A stretch of 64,000 bases of DNA from an uncultured Bacteroidales bacterium (GCA_905233685.1 CAJOEZ010000001.1:62001-126000), one strand, 5' to 3'. Positions 9,203 through 17,255 are shown, counted from the first letter of the stretch. Notes: generated by a model from the sequence alone, not told the origin. A program made the numbers and translations.

Positions 9203-9210
9203 CAAAAATA
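9203..9210 (-). promoter_or_regulatory. -7 box TATTTTTG for the efflux/two-component operon
   Basis: TATTTTTG on the minus strand, 24 bp before the TolC start. It is the only good TAnnTTTG box upstream of the six minus-strand genes. Confidence 0.55.
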
Positions 9211-9403
9211 CGCACCTCGGCTCAAAATATTGTCCGAAAAATTTTAAAACGGAAAAACCACGAATTGAAGCTGCTATTTCGCGAGTTGAAGCGTTGAAAA
9301 ACAAAAGCCTCGTGTTTTCTGATTTTGTTTTTACTGCAATCAAAAGTGTGGCAAAAATACTGGTTTTATTGAAAAGAGTATAAAGGAGTTGTCAAATTTT
9401 TGC

Positions 9404-9411
9404 TAATTTTG
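9404..9411 (+). promoter_or_regulatory. -7 box TAATTTTG for the PagL-like gene
   Basis: TAATTTTG followed by C, 38 bp upstream of the ATG at 9450. Confidence 0.5.
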
Positions 9412-9449
9412 CAGTTTCCACACGTCACCCACTTCAAAGGAAACCCGAC

Positions 9450-10634
9450 ATGCCAAGCAAAAGACTGACAAGAATATTGACCATCGCGATGCTGCTATCG
9501 GCAGTGATGACAGGCCATTCCCTTCATGCGCAACAACGGCAATGGAACATTGCCGTACAGGCTGGATCGGGCTATATCTTCAACACTTTCGATGCCTACA
9601 ACCAAATGCTTGACAGTTACTATTACCCCACCGCCGCTTTGCGGATAGGCTACCAAACCACAGAGCACGACCACCCGTATGCTGCGTTTTATGGTTATCC
9701 TAATGTGGGTTTCCAGCTTGGGTGGACGGGGCTTTCAAAATTGCATTTTGCCAGTGATTCGCACTTCGAGAGCATCCTCCACCTTTGTGGCTTCATGGAG
9801 CGCGACTTCCTGCGGCTGAAACGGTTCTCCCTCGGCTACGATGCGCAAATCGGGATTGGATTCAACAGGTCGGTTTACAACCCCGACACTAACCCGCTGA
9901 ACATGAACGTGTCGTCGTCGCTGCTGATTTACGCTGGCGGCGATCTCAAGATGCGCTATCGGTTCACCAAAAGTTTGGAGATGGGGCTTTCCATACACAT
10001 CGAGCATTATTCCACGGGGTATCTTTCGTGTCCTAACTTGGGACTCAATGGCTGTGGTGCCATCTTGTCGTTGCGCTACAACAACATCACCCCGCCTCCC
10101 ATTGACTACGACCCCCAACCGAAACCCGAAGTGCGTCCTATCTTCGGCGAAGTCTATGTTGGCGGCGGCCTTCACAATTGTTTCACCGAATGGGAAGCGT
10201 TCGGTTCCACCATTCCTTGGCCCGTCTTAATCGCAGGAGGAAACATCAACTACCGCTACTTGCCTCAAATGTCAACAGGCCTCAACATTGACCTGTACAA
10301 CACTGACGACTTGTTCATCAAACGTTTGGAACAAGCCGAGCGCCTCCTTTACGGCGATGAGGCGGTGGATGCTTACGGACGATACAGCACCTTCAGTTGC
10401 GGCCTCAGTCTGATACAGCAGTTCCACTATGGCAACTTCACGGTGTTCGGAAATCTTGGCGTTTACCTTTACAAACGCCTGGGTCTGCACGAGCAGGAAG
10501 GGATACTCTATCAGCGGGTCGGCATGAAATACACCTTCAAGCAATTAGGCAACATTTTCATAGCCATCGACTGCAAGGCCCATCGTTTCCAAAGCGCAGC
10601 CATGATGGAGTTCACCATCGGGAAGCGGTTTTAG
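9450..10634 (+). CDS. PagL-like lipid A 3-O-deacylase / acyloxyacyl hydrolase family protein
   Basis: Predicted outer-membrane beta-barrel hydrolase acting on lipid A acyl chains. An N-terminal signal peptide ends near SLHAQ (27). The family signature lies at 182-200: IHIEHYSTG followed by CPNLGLNG, with H186 and S188 matching the PagL catalytic His-x-Ser. The 394-residue length is about twice that of the classical enzyme; residues beyond 225 (EVRPIFGEVYVGGGLHNCFTEW onward) form a second set of alternating beta strands with a C-terminal aromatic (GKRF), suggesting a larger or double barrel. It stands alone between divergent neighbours. The assignment rests on the motif and fold pattern only. 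Confidence 0.65.
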   Translation: MPSKRLTRILTIAMLLSAVMTGHSLHAQQRQWNIAVQAGSGYIFNTFDAYNQMLDSYYYPTAALRIGYQTTEHDHPYAAFYGYPNVGFQLGWTGLSKLHFASDSHFESILHLCGFMERDFLRLKRFSLGYDAQIGIGFNRSVYNPDTNPLNMNVSSSLLIYAGGDLKMRYRFTKSLEMGLSIHIEHYSTGYLSCPNLGLNGCGAILSLRYNNITPPPIDYDPQPKPEVRPIFGEVYVGGGLHNCFTEWEAFGSTIPWPVLIAGGNINYRYLPQMSTGLNIDLYNTDDLFIKRLEQAERLLYGDEAVDAYGRYSTFSCGLSLIQQFHYGNFTVFGNLGVYLYKRLGLHEQEGILYQRVGMKYTFKQLGNIFIAIDCKAHRFQSAAMMEFTIGKRF

Positions 10635-10665
10635 GTTTTTCGCAAGGCTGAAAGACCGTACGCCG

Positions 10666-11457
10666 CTATTCCTTCGCCAGCCGTTTGTTCCGCTTCTTTG
10701 CCGCTTCCGCCACATCTTTCCAGAGCCGTTCCAACTGCTCCTTGTGGGCACAGAGCTTTTCGCTACAATTCTTGCAGCCAAGATAGCCGTTTGTATTCTC
10801 TGAAAAGCGCTCGGGGTGGCGGAAAAAAGCAATCTCCCAACGCGCCAAAAGCGCAATAGATAAGGCCAACAGACTCCATGTGTAGCTTTTCTGGACAAAA
10901 AACAACGGGGTAAACATCATGGCGTAGTCCCAATTGTAGATGCGGCAGGTGGAACAACACTTGTTTTTCAGGAACCAGGTCTGGAAAGGACAAAAGAACA
11001 AGATGCAGAGGATGTCGCAGACAGCGTAAGCCGCTGAAAGCAAGAGCATGATGCCGTCGTCGAAGATGCCCATCATGTGCAAAGCGCCAAAGACAAGGTT
11101 AAACGAAATCCACACCAAAGCCACAAGAAATACGGCATTGTTGTCCTCAATCTTGATTTCGGTGCGACCCGTCTTGATGTAGTGGCGCCCAAACTGTTTC
11201 TGGCAGCCCGGACTCTCTATCCGCGAAGGGAAGAAACGAAACACCATTTCCACGACAAAAATGGCCCAAAACAAGAAAAGGAAAACCGGACGACTTTCTA
11301 TAAGACTCCCAATATCGGTTCCGCCTTGCGTACGAAACAAAATATAATACACCAACAAAGCGATAAAAAGGAGCGACCGATACACCAATTTAACGTAATG
11401 AACCGTACTGACCAATGTCAATTTGGCTTTTTTGGGAGAGGAGTTCGTTTCCGGCAT
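10666..11457 (-). CDS. Multi-pass membrane protein with cysteine motifs, unknown function
   Basis: 263 residues with about six membrane segments (30-42, 56-70, 107-130, 135-155, 181-197, 198-210). The cytosolic parts are cysteine-rich: NKCCSTCR near 165, and GCKNCSEKLCAHK near 226, the latter resembling a small metal or Fe-S site. The basic, helical C-terminal tail (KKRNKRLAKE) is probably cytoplasmic. I recall similar uncharacterised proteins in Firmicutes and Bacteroidota but cannot name a family. It is convergent with the PagL-like gene and has no evident operon partner. Confidence 0.65.
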   Translation of the reverse strand: MPETNSSPKKAKLTLVSTVHYVKLVYRSLLFIALLVYYILFRTQGGTDIGSLIESRPVFLFLFWAIFVVEMVFRFFPSRIESPGCQKQFGRHYIKTGRTEIKIEDNNAVFLVALVWISFNLVFGALHMMGIFDDGIMLLLSAAYAVCDILCILFFCPFQTWFLKNKCCSTCRIYNWDYAMMFTPLFFVQKSYTWSLLALSIALLARWEIAFFRHPERFSENTNGYLGCKNCSEKLCAHKEQLERLWKDVAEAAKKRNKRLAKE

Positions 11458-11516
11458 CTTTCTTAGTTATATCGTTTCGGCAACAGCAGAGCCAAACGGC
11501 ATCCGCCTCCCCTCTT

Positions 11517-12377
11517 TTATCTAATCACTTTAGTAAATACAGGGGCCTCTCCTTCCGGAACAGTCACATAGACCTGCATCTCGCCCGCAGGCGGCATGTT
11601 CGGTCTGTCCTCGCGGGGAAGGTCAACAGCAGTGAAGAGGTATTCGGTGCCATCGGGGATGGCGCGCACAGCAACAGTCTTGGCTTGGGCGTGCATCATG
11701 GGATAATCGCCCACGGCAGCATCAAAGATGGCGGCTTCCTCCTCGCTCACGGGGTGCTGCTCAGGAAAGTCCTCCAACTTGACAAACTCGCCTTCAAGGA
11801 AGCCGTTGGCTTTCAGGAAGTAGTCAACTTCCTTGGGCATGGCCTCCAAACGGGCGGCACGGACACCATAACCAGGAAGAATCTCAGCTTCAGGCTCGGC
11901 CTCAACCAAATCCTTCACACTGGACTCCAATCCGCCACTGCCAAAGGTGCAGAACGGGACGATTTTCTTGCCGCTCAAGTCCACCTGATTCAGGAAAGTG
12001 ATGACCGGTGGGGCATAGGTGCCGAACCAAATCGGATAGCCAAGGAAAACCACATCATACTTGGCAACATCAACTTTAATGGGTTGAATCTCAGGAAAAA
12101 CACCTTCCTCAAGTTCCTTCCTGCCCCTCTCGATGGTCGCTTGGAAATCACCGTCGTATGGTTCCACGGCAATAATCTCATCCATCTCAGCGCCGAGCTT
12201 TGTGGCGATTTCCTGCGCCACAGCCTTGGTGTTGCCCGTTTGGGAATAGTAGAGTACCAGCATTTTAGGGGTCTCTTCCTTTTGAGCCTCATTCTTTGAG
12301 GTTTCTTGTCTCGAGCCGCAAGAAACAGCGGCCAGCGTCACGGTCGCAAGGACCAGCATCATTTTAAAGTTCTTCAT
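11517..12377 (-). CDS. Flavodoxin-domain lipoprotein
   Basis: Predicted exported lipoprotein with an FMN-binding flavodoxin fold, 286 residues from the start at 12377 (MKNFKMMLVLATVT, lipobox-like AAVSC). The phosphate loop YYSQTGNTKA is the classic flavodoxin T/SxTGxT signature, and GYPIWFGTYAPPV and CTFGSGGLESS supply the FMN-ring loops. An additional C-terminal domain of about 100 residues (from HPVSEEEAAIF) lies outside the flavodoxin fold. A lipid-anchored flavodoxin is unusual in general, but such genes are common in gut Bacteroidota. The upstream gene (12416-12856) is 38 bp away on the same strand. Confidence 0.85.
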   Translation of the reverse strand: MKNFKMMLVLATVTLAAVSCGSRQETSKNEAQKEETPKMLVLYYSQTGNTKAVAQEIATKLGAEMDEIIAVEPYDGDFQATIERGRKELEEGVFPEIQPIKVDVAKYDVVFLGYPIWFGTYAPPVITFLNQVDLSGKKIVPFCTFGSGGLESSVKDLVEAEPEAEILPGYGVRAARLEAMPKEVDYFLKANGFLEGEFVKLEDFPEQHPVSEEEAAIFDAAVGDYPMMHAQAKTVAVRAIPDGTEYLFTAVDLPREDRPNMPPAGEMQVYVTVPEGEAPVFTKVIR

Positions 12378-12415
12378 ATCAATTAGATTTTTAGAGTATT
12401 GCATTTCATTGAGCC

Positions 12416-12856
12416 TCACTGTAATCGGATTTCTTTCCCCTCCGAAATGATGAAAATCGCGATTTGGCCGTTTTCTATGCCAAATTTTTTGGCAGCAGCG
12501 AGAGAGTCTTCAGGGAAGATGCGGGAGCTGTCGAAATAATACAGGCTGTCGGTGATGTCGAGCCAACCGCCCACGAACCCATTGTGCTTCATGGCATGGG
12601 TAATGACATAATCAAGTGCCTCACGCGAATGACAACCTTGTGTGGCTGCATAGGCGACGCAGATGCCTTCGGTCGGTTCAGTCATCGTACGAAGGTCCAT
12701 CGTGAAACCATCGGGATGGCTCAAACTATAAGTCCAAACTTGGTTTGCCGTGGTTTCGACACGGGCAGCGGTAATGAGTTTGCCACTGAAACAGGCTGTC
12801 ATCATAAAGCCGCAAAACACTACCACTGTAGTCCAAAGATAAGCTTTCTTTTTCAT
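12416..12856 (-). CDS. Small lipoprotein of unknown function
   Basis: With the start at 12856 (MKKKAYLW) this is 146 residues with a lipoprotein signal (VVVFCGFMMTAC). After the anchor it has a globular domain with no motif I recognise (HPDGFTMDLRTM, YAATQGCHSREALDYVI, GGWLDITDSLYYFDSS). The longer frame from 12973 would run across the promoter box and is rejected. It is probably co-transcribed with the flavodoxin lipoprotein that follows. Confidence 0.7.
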   Translation of the reverse strand: MKKKAYLWTTVVVFCGFMMTACFSGKLITAARVETTANQVWTYSLSHPDGFTMDLRTMTEPTEGICVAYAATQGCHSREALDYVITHAMKHNGFVGGWLDITDSLYYFDSSRIFPEDSLAAAKKFGIENGQIAIFIISEGKEIRLQ

Positions 12857-12878
12857 TTTCTTATCACACTTTGAGCGA

Positions 12879-12886
12879 CAAAAATA
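12879..12886 (-). promoter_or_regulatory. -7 box TATTTTTG for the two-lipoprotein operon
   Basis: Minus-strand TATTTTTG, 22 bp upstream of the start at 12856; supports that start over 12973. Confidence 0.55.
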
Positions 12887-13008
12887 GGTTTTTTCTTTGG
12901 AATGACCATAAAAAATGCCGCAAAACATGTGTCCGTCAAAGCCCAGATTTCCGCAACCAAACGAAACGAACATTCCAACGGCCTTGGGTGGATTTTTACC
13001 GAAAAAAA

Positions 13009-13038
13009 TTGCACCGTATGGATTATTTCGTACATTTG
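13009..13038 (+). promoter_or_regulatory. Promoter of aqpZ (TTG -19 bp- TACATTTG)
   Basis: TACATTTG (13031-13038) with a TTG at 13009-13011, 19 bp upstream: the Bacteroidota -33/-7 spacing. It leaves a leader of about 80 nt before the ATG at 13125. Confidence 0.6.
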
Positions 13039-13124
13039 CAGGGTCATCAAGGGAGTGTACTTTGATGCCAACGAATTGAAAACAAACCTAATAATTTTAT
13101 TAACTAATTAAAACTCAAAACATT

Positions 13125-13862
13125 ATGAAAGTTTGCAACAAGTTCTTCGCCGAATTGTTCGGCACATTCGTCCTCGTTTTCGGAGGTTGCGGTACCGCCC
13201 TCTTCGGACATGTTGGTTTCCTTGGCGTTTCCATCGCCTTTGGTCTGACTGTGGTTGCCATGGCTTATGGCATCGGCCACATTTCGGGTGCTCACCTGAA
13301 CCCCGCCGTCAGCTTCGGCGTTTGGGCTAATGGTCGCATGACGCTGAAAGAAATGCTTTGCTACTGGGTTGCCCAATTTATCGGCGGTATCATCGCTGGC
13401 GCTTTGCTGCTCGTCATTTGGAAAGCCACGGGTGCTGGCACCACGGGCGTGTTCGCTGCCAACGGCTTTGGCGAGGCCTTCCAGAAGGCTTGCGGCGGTC
13501 CCGACACGGGCTACCAAGCCATCTCCACTGGCGGCGCCTTCCTCGTTGAGGCTCTGCTGACCTTTGTGTTCCTGATGGTCATCCTCGGCGTCACTGACAG
13601 CAGCCACGCCAACGGCAAGTTTGGCGGTCTGGCCATCGGCCTCACTCTGGTGCTCATCCACCTCATCAGCATCCCGCTGACCAACACTTCGGTCAACCCT
13701 GCCCGTTCACTCGGTGTTGCCCTGTTCTCCAACACCAATGGCGTTTGGAGTGCTATGGGTCAAGTGTGGCTGTTCATCGTGGCCCCGCTCGTCGGCGCTT
13801 GCCTCGCTGGTCTGGCCTATAAGTGCTTGAGCGGTTACTGCAAAAACTGCAAGAAGGACTAA
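13125..13862 (+). CDS. aqpZ: Aquaporin Z
   Basis: Inner-membrane water channel of 245 residues with six membrane helices and two half helices. The NPA motifs are HLNPAV (N59-A61) and SVNPARS (N191-A193). The selectivity-filter residues F39, H179, T188 and R194 have the spacing of E. coli AqpZ, and HLISIPLTNTSVNPARS is nearly identical to that protein, which supports a water-specific rather than glycerol channel. The C terminus ends in a short Cys/Lys-rich tail (CLSGYCKNCKKD), not usual in AqpZ. A T9SS protein gene follows after 10 bp, so the two may share a transcript, though their functions are not obviously linked. Confidence 0.95.
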   Translation: MKVCNKFFAELFGTFVLVFGGCGTALFGHVGFLGVSIAFGLTVVAMAYGIGHISGAHLNPAVSFGVWANGRMTLKEMLCYWVAQFIGGIIAGALLLVIWKATGAGTTGVFAANGFGEAFQKACGGPDTGYQAISTGGAFLVEALLTFVFLMVILGVTDSSHANGKFGGLAIGLTLVLIHLISIPLTNTSVNPARSLGVALFSNTNGVWSAMGQVWLFIVAPLVGACLAGLAYKCLSGYCKNCKKD

Positions 13863-13872
13863 ATCTAATGTT

Positions 13873-15852
13873 ATGAAAAGGTTGAATTTCCTATTATTCG
13901 CCTTTTTAGTCTTATCCCTGAAAGCCCTTGCGCAACAGCCTGCGACAAGGGCTTTCATCGATGAGGAAGGCGTTATTATGACCGAAAAAGTGCTTGATGC
14001 ACAGCTTCCTCCAGCAGCTCGCGACGGCCTGACGCCCATGCCAGGCTTTCCCTTGAGCTTCGCTTCCAACACGACCTACAAGCCCATGCGCGGCTTGGCT
14101 TTGGCCGACCTCAACAATGACGGTGCCGATGAAATCATCCTCTGCCACAACGAGGAAATCAACGTCATCGACGGGCAGGGCAACGTGCTCTGGACCCAAG
14201 CACTGGCTGGCGGTATGGCCCAATATCCTGCTGCTGTCGCTGACATCGATGGTGACGACACCCTCGAAATCGTGGTGCTCACCGCCTACGGCAACGCCCG
14301 TGGCGGCTTCAATGTGTTCAGCAACACGGGCGAGGTGCTGTTTTCGACCGTGACCAACAACAACCCGCTCATTTGCGCGCCCGTCATGGCCGACCTCAAC
14401 AATGACGGCATTTTGGAAATCATCTTCTGCGGTCGAGGCAAAGCCTCGGCCAGTATCTCTGCTGGCATCCACGCCTGGAACCTCCAAGGCGAAGAACTCG
14501 ACGGCTTCCCCTTTGAGCTGCCCTCGACGCCCGCCTTCACGCCCACTTTGGCCGACATTGACAATGACGGTTTCCTTGAGATGTTCGTCTCGACAACCTC
14601 CGCGCTGATTTGCGTCAGCCACACGGGCGAGGAGATGTACAGGGTGGAAAGCAACGAAGCCTACAAATATTCCTACCAGTCGCCGCTTGTCGTTGATTTG
14701 GAAGGCGATGGCAACTGGAGCATTGTGGGCGCGTGCCATGGCGACAACCCGAACCACTATGTGCGTAACGCTATGACCGGCGAATACCTCATCGGCTGGC
14801 CGAAACCCGTCAACTATTGGACCTATTCCGCCCCGACGGTCGCCAAAAATGGTGACGAATATGCCATCTTCATGGGCGTTTCGGGCGAAGGCGACGTGTT
14901 TTACCAATACGATATGAACGGCAATGTCGCGCCTGGATTCCCGCTCAACCTGACCTCCGGCATCGAGGGTTTTGTCTCCGTGGCCGACATCGACGGCGAC
15001 GGAGAGAACGAAATCATCACCGACTTCAACCTGATGGAAGGCAACGATGGCTATATCCGCGCCTGGGAGATGGACGGCACCGAGATCACCAACGGCTTCC
15101 CGCTCCGTCCGCAAGGCCTCACCTACATGAACGGTGCCAATTTCGGCGACATCGACGGTGATGGCCAGTTGGAGATTGTGACACTCAGCTATGTACAGAA
15201 CTTCTCCCCAACCGACCCCGTGTATGTGACCGCCTACGCTTTGAACCAACCCGTTGAAAACCTGGTTTTTGGCACCTACAAAGGCAGTAACGACCGCATG
15301 GGCTGGATTCGCGAGGAGGAAGTTATCATCAGCTGCAATCCTGTCCGCGACCTTAATGCCGAAGCTTCTGGCGAATGTGTTCCTAGTGTATTTCTGTTCT
15401 GGGATGAACCCGAAGCTGGCTCGACAGGAAACCTTTCGAACTACCAAATATGGAAAAACGGCTCCCTATTGCATGAGCTGTTACCACAATGGTTGGGATA
15501 TTCGGACGATGAGGTGGAGTTTGATTCGACATACTACTATGTAGTCGTCGCTGTCTATGACGACGGTTGCGAGGCTGAATCGGAGTCGCTATCCGTCACC
15601 GTGATTTGGGACAATGTTCAGGAAAACGATGCCGCTTTTGGCCTCTACCCCAATCCTGCAAAAGAAACCATTCGCGTGAAAGGTGCTGACATTCTTCAAG
15701 TTGAGGTGTTCAACATCTTAGGTCAAAGCGTGTTAAAAGTCAACGAAGGCTTTGAGAACATCCACCTGAACGACCTGCAAAACGGAATCTATTTCGTCCG
15801 TCTGAAGCATGAGCGCGGCGAAAAGACTTTCAAACTAACCATCGACAAATAA
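13873..15852 (+). CDS. T9SS-secreted FG-GAP/VCBS repeat protein
   Basis: Predicted cell-surface or secreted protein of 659 residues. A signal peptide (ending KALAQ) is followed by about seven FG-GAP/VCBS-like calcium-binding repeats, each with a D-x-[DN]-x-DG core: ADLNNDGAD, ADIDGDDT, ADLNNDGIL, ADIDNDGF, DLEGDGN, ADIDGDGEN and GDIDGDGQ, consistent with a beta propeller. A fibronectin-like domain (about 495-575) precedes a type A T9SS sorting domain (about 585-659) with the hallmarks LYPNPAKE, VEVFNILGQSVL and GIYFVRLK. Here the sorting domain is complete, in contrast to the giant adhesin at 39.7-49.3 kb. Confidence 0.9.
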   Translation: MKRLNFLLFAFLVLSLKALAQQPATRAFIDEEGVIMTEKVLDAQLPPAARDGLTPMPGFPLSFASNTTYKPMRGLALADLNNDGADEIILCHNEEINVIDGQGNVLWTQALAGGMAQYPAAVADIDGDDTLEIVVLTAYGNARGGFNVFSNTGEVLFSTVTNNNPLICAPVMADLNNDGILEIIFCGRGKASASISAGIHAWNLQGEELDGFPFELPSTPAFTPTLADIDNDGFLEMFVSTTSALICVSHTGEEMYRVESNEAYKYSYQSPLVVDLEGDGNWSIVGACHGDNPNHYVRNAMTGEYLIGWPKPVNYWTYSAPTVAKNGDEYAIFMGVSGEGDVFYQYDMNGNVAPGFPLNLTSGIEGFVSVADIDGDGENEIITDFNLMEGNDGYIRAWEMDGTEITNGFPLRPQGLTYMNGANFGDIDGDGQLEIVTLSYVQNFSPTDPVYVTAYALNQPVENLVFGTYKGSNDRMGWIREEEVIISCNPVRDLNAEASGECVPSVFLFWDEPEAGSTGNLSNYQIWKNGSLLHELLPQWLGYSDDEVEFDSTYYYVVVAVYDDGCEAESESLSVTVIWDNVQENDAAFGLYPNPAKETIRVKGADILQVEVFNILGQSVLKVNEGFENIHLNDLQNGIYFVRLKHERGEKTFKLTIDK

Positions 15853-15903
15853 CTATCAACTAAACAACTGAATTACTAAACAACTAAACAACTAAACAAC
15901 TGA
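15850..15903 (+). repeat. AACT array (A2) with AACAACTA units
   Basis: Begins at the stop codon of the FG-GAP gene and ends with three near-perfect 8-bp units AACAACTA. Degenerate AACT units precede these. Same family and same sense orientation as A1, A3 and A4. Confidence 0.7.
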
Positions 15904-15905
15904 AA

Positions 15906-15933
15906 AAGTTCCGTCCCAAGCGGAACTTTTTTT
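15906..15933 (+). terminator. Rho-independent terminator after FG-GAP gene
   Basis: Stem AAGTTCCG / CGGAACTT (8 bp), loop TCCCAAG, then a run of T. The T run leads directly into the hemW -7 box. Confidence 0.8.
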
Positions 15934-15940
15934 ACTTTTG
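15933..15940 (+). promoter_or_regulatory. -7 box TACTTTTG for hemW, almost touching the ATG
   Basis: TACTTTTG ends only 4 bp before ATG 15945, so the transcript is expected to be leaderless or nearly so. The box overlaps the T tract of the preceding terminator. Confidence 0.6.
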
Positions 15941-15944
15941 CGCC

Positions 15945-17195
15945 ATGGCAGGCCTCTACATCCATATTCCCTTTTGCAAGTCGAAATGCGGTTACTGCGG
16001 CTTCTATTCCTTGCCTTCCATGAAACTGAAAGAGCGGTTTTTGGAAGCCTTGAAACAGGAAATCATTGCACGAAAAGGCTACCTCGTCCTTAATCGCCAT
16101 TGTGGGCTTGAACCTCAGTTCCCTAGACCCGCAAAGGCGCTCCCATTCGAGGACAAAGACAAGGCCATCGAAACCCTTTATTTCGGTGGTGGCACCCCTT
16201 CCCTGCTCTCGGCAGAGGAAATCGCGGACTTACTTCACCTTATTAATTCGCATTACCCAATTGCTCCCAACCCCGAAATCACCCTTGAAGCCAACCCCGA
16301 CACGCTTTCGGAGCCCTATCTGCACGCCTTGCGCGAACTGGGCATCAACCGTTTGAGCATCGGCATTCAAAGCTTTTTCGACAACGACTTGCAGTATTTG
16401 GGCCGAAAACACAACTCGGAACACGCCCGAAACTGCCTCGTTTGGGCCAAACAAGCCGGTTTCGACAACCTTAGCCTCGACCTGATTTACGGCCTCCCGA
16501 CCTCCAACGCCGACCAATGGAACCGCAACCTTGACCTTTTCTTCGAAGCCGAAATCCCGCACCTTTCGGCTTACGCGCTCACCTTAGAACCCAACTCTAT
16601 CCTTACCAAGCAAATAGAATTAGGAAAAGCCTTGCCCATCAGCGAGGACGATGCCCTCCGCGACTACGAAATCCTTTGCCGACGCGCTGCCGAAAACGGT
16701 TATCTGCATTACGAAATTTCCAACTTCTGCCAAAGCGGGATGCACTCCAAACACAATGCAAGCTATTGGTTCGGAGCGCCTTATATCGGTTTCGGGCCTT
16801 CGGCACATTCCTATGATGGAAGTTCAAGGCAGTGGAATGTGTCAAATGTGGAAAAGTACGTCGCTTCGCGTCATTGCGAGGAGGAACGACGAAGCAATCC
16901 AGAAAATCGACATGGATTGCTTCACTGCGTTCGCAATGACGAAAACCAAGAAAAAGAACAACTTACCCCCGAGCAGCAATACAACGAATACGTCATGCTA
17001 CGCCTGCGCACCCTTTGGGGCATTGACCTGAAATGGCTGAAAAACAAGATGGACGAACGTTTCGCTGTCTATTGCGAGCAGCAAGCCCAACCTTTGCTTA
17101 CCGAAGGAAAACTCACGCAAACGCGCGAATTCCTTTACCTTGACGACCAGCAAATGCTTTTCGCCGACGGCGTGGCTGAAACATTATTTATTTGA
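15945..17195 (+). CDS. hemW: HemW-like radical SAM protein with two in-frame repeat insertions
   Basis: Radical SAM protein of the HemW family (formerly called oxygen-independent coproporphyrinogen III oxidase-like), a haem chaperone or haem-inserting factor. The Fe-S motif CKSKCGYC gives C11, C15 and C18; FGGGTPSLL, EANPDT, LSIGIQSF and DLIYGLPT follow the family order, and SKHNASYWFGAPYIGFGPSAHS is typical. At 416 residues it is about 40 longer than usual. The excess is two segments: residues about 45-68 (NRHCGLEPQ...) and about 306-334 (SRHCEEERRSNPEN...), both encoded by palindromic repeat DNA and both in surface loops. Function is probably retained because the core motifs are intact. Confidence 0.88.
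   Translation: MAGLYIHIPFCKSKCGYCGFYSLPSMKLKERFLEALKQEIIARKGYLVLNRHCGLEPQFPRPAKALPFEDKDKAIETLYFGGGTPSLLSAEEIADLLHLINSHYPIAPNPEITLEANPDTLSEPYLHALRELGINRLSIGIQSFFDNDLQYLGRKHNSEHARNCLVWAKQAGFDNLSLDLIYGLPTSNADQWNRNLDLFFEAEIPHLSAYALTLEPNSILTKQIELGKALPISEDDALRDYEILCRRAAENGYLHYEISNFCQSGMHSKHNASYWFGAPYIGFGPSAHSYDGSSRQWNVSNVEKYVASRHCEEERRSNPENRHGLLHCVRNDENQEKEQLTPEQQYNEYVMLRLRTLWGIDLKWLKNKMDERFAVYCEQQAQPLLTEGKLTQTREFLYLDDQQMLFADGVAETLFI
16082..16135 (+). repeat. Probable repeat insertion in hemW encoding NRHCGLEPQ
   Basis: The DNA around CGCCATTGTGGGCTTGAACC lies where normal HemW proteins have a short loop between EIIARKGYL and IETLYFGGG. It resembles repeat-derived RHCGL-type peptides in other genomes. 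Ends are approximate. Confidence 0.4.
16862..16946 (+). repeat. Palindromic element, in-frame copy within hemW
   Basis: Inverted arms CGTCATTGCGA/TCGCAATGACG and GAAGCAATCCA/TGGATTGCTTC bracket a short loop. The 41 bases from 16862 are identical to the reverse complement of the element at 26553-26637. It adds about 28 codons to hemW without a stop. Confidence 0.9.
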
Positions 17196-17225
17196 TTAAT
17201 TCTTTGGAATTCAACAAGAATAACC

Positions 17226-17233
17226 TAACTTTG
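17226..17233 (+). promoter_or_regulatory. -7 box TAACTTTG for the hypB operon
   Basis: TAACTTTG followed by C, 22 bp before ATG 17256. No other good box was seen before 22662 on the plus strand, so it may drive all five genes. Confidence 0.55.
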
Positions 17234-17255
17234 CAGCATTCTTCGTATATCAACT

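Noticed and set aside
13912-15447. 511-codon open frame antisense to the FG-GAP protein
   Set aside because: The plus-strand frame has clear calcium-binding repeats and a T9SS domain; the antisense frame has none.
15850-15903. AACT array considered as CRISPR
   Set aside because: Units are 7-8 bp and degenerate, without spacers.
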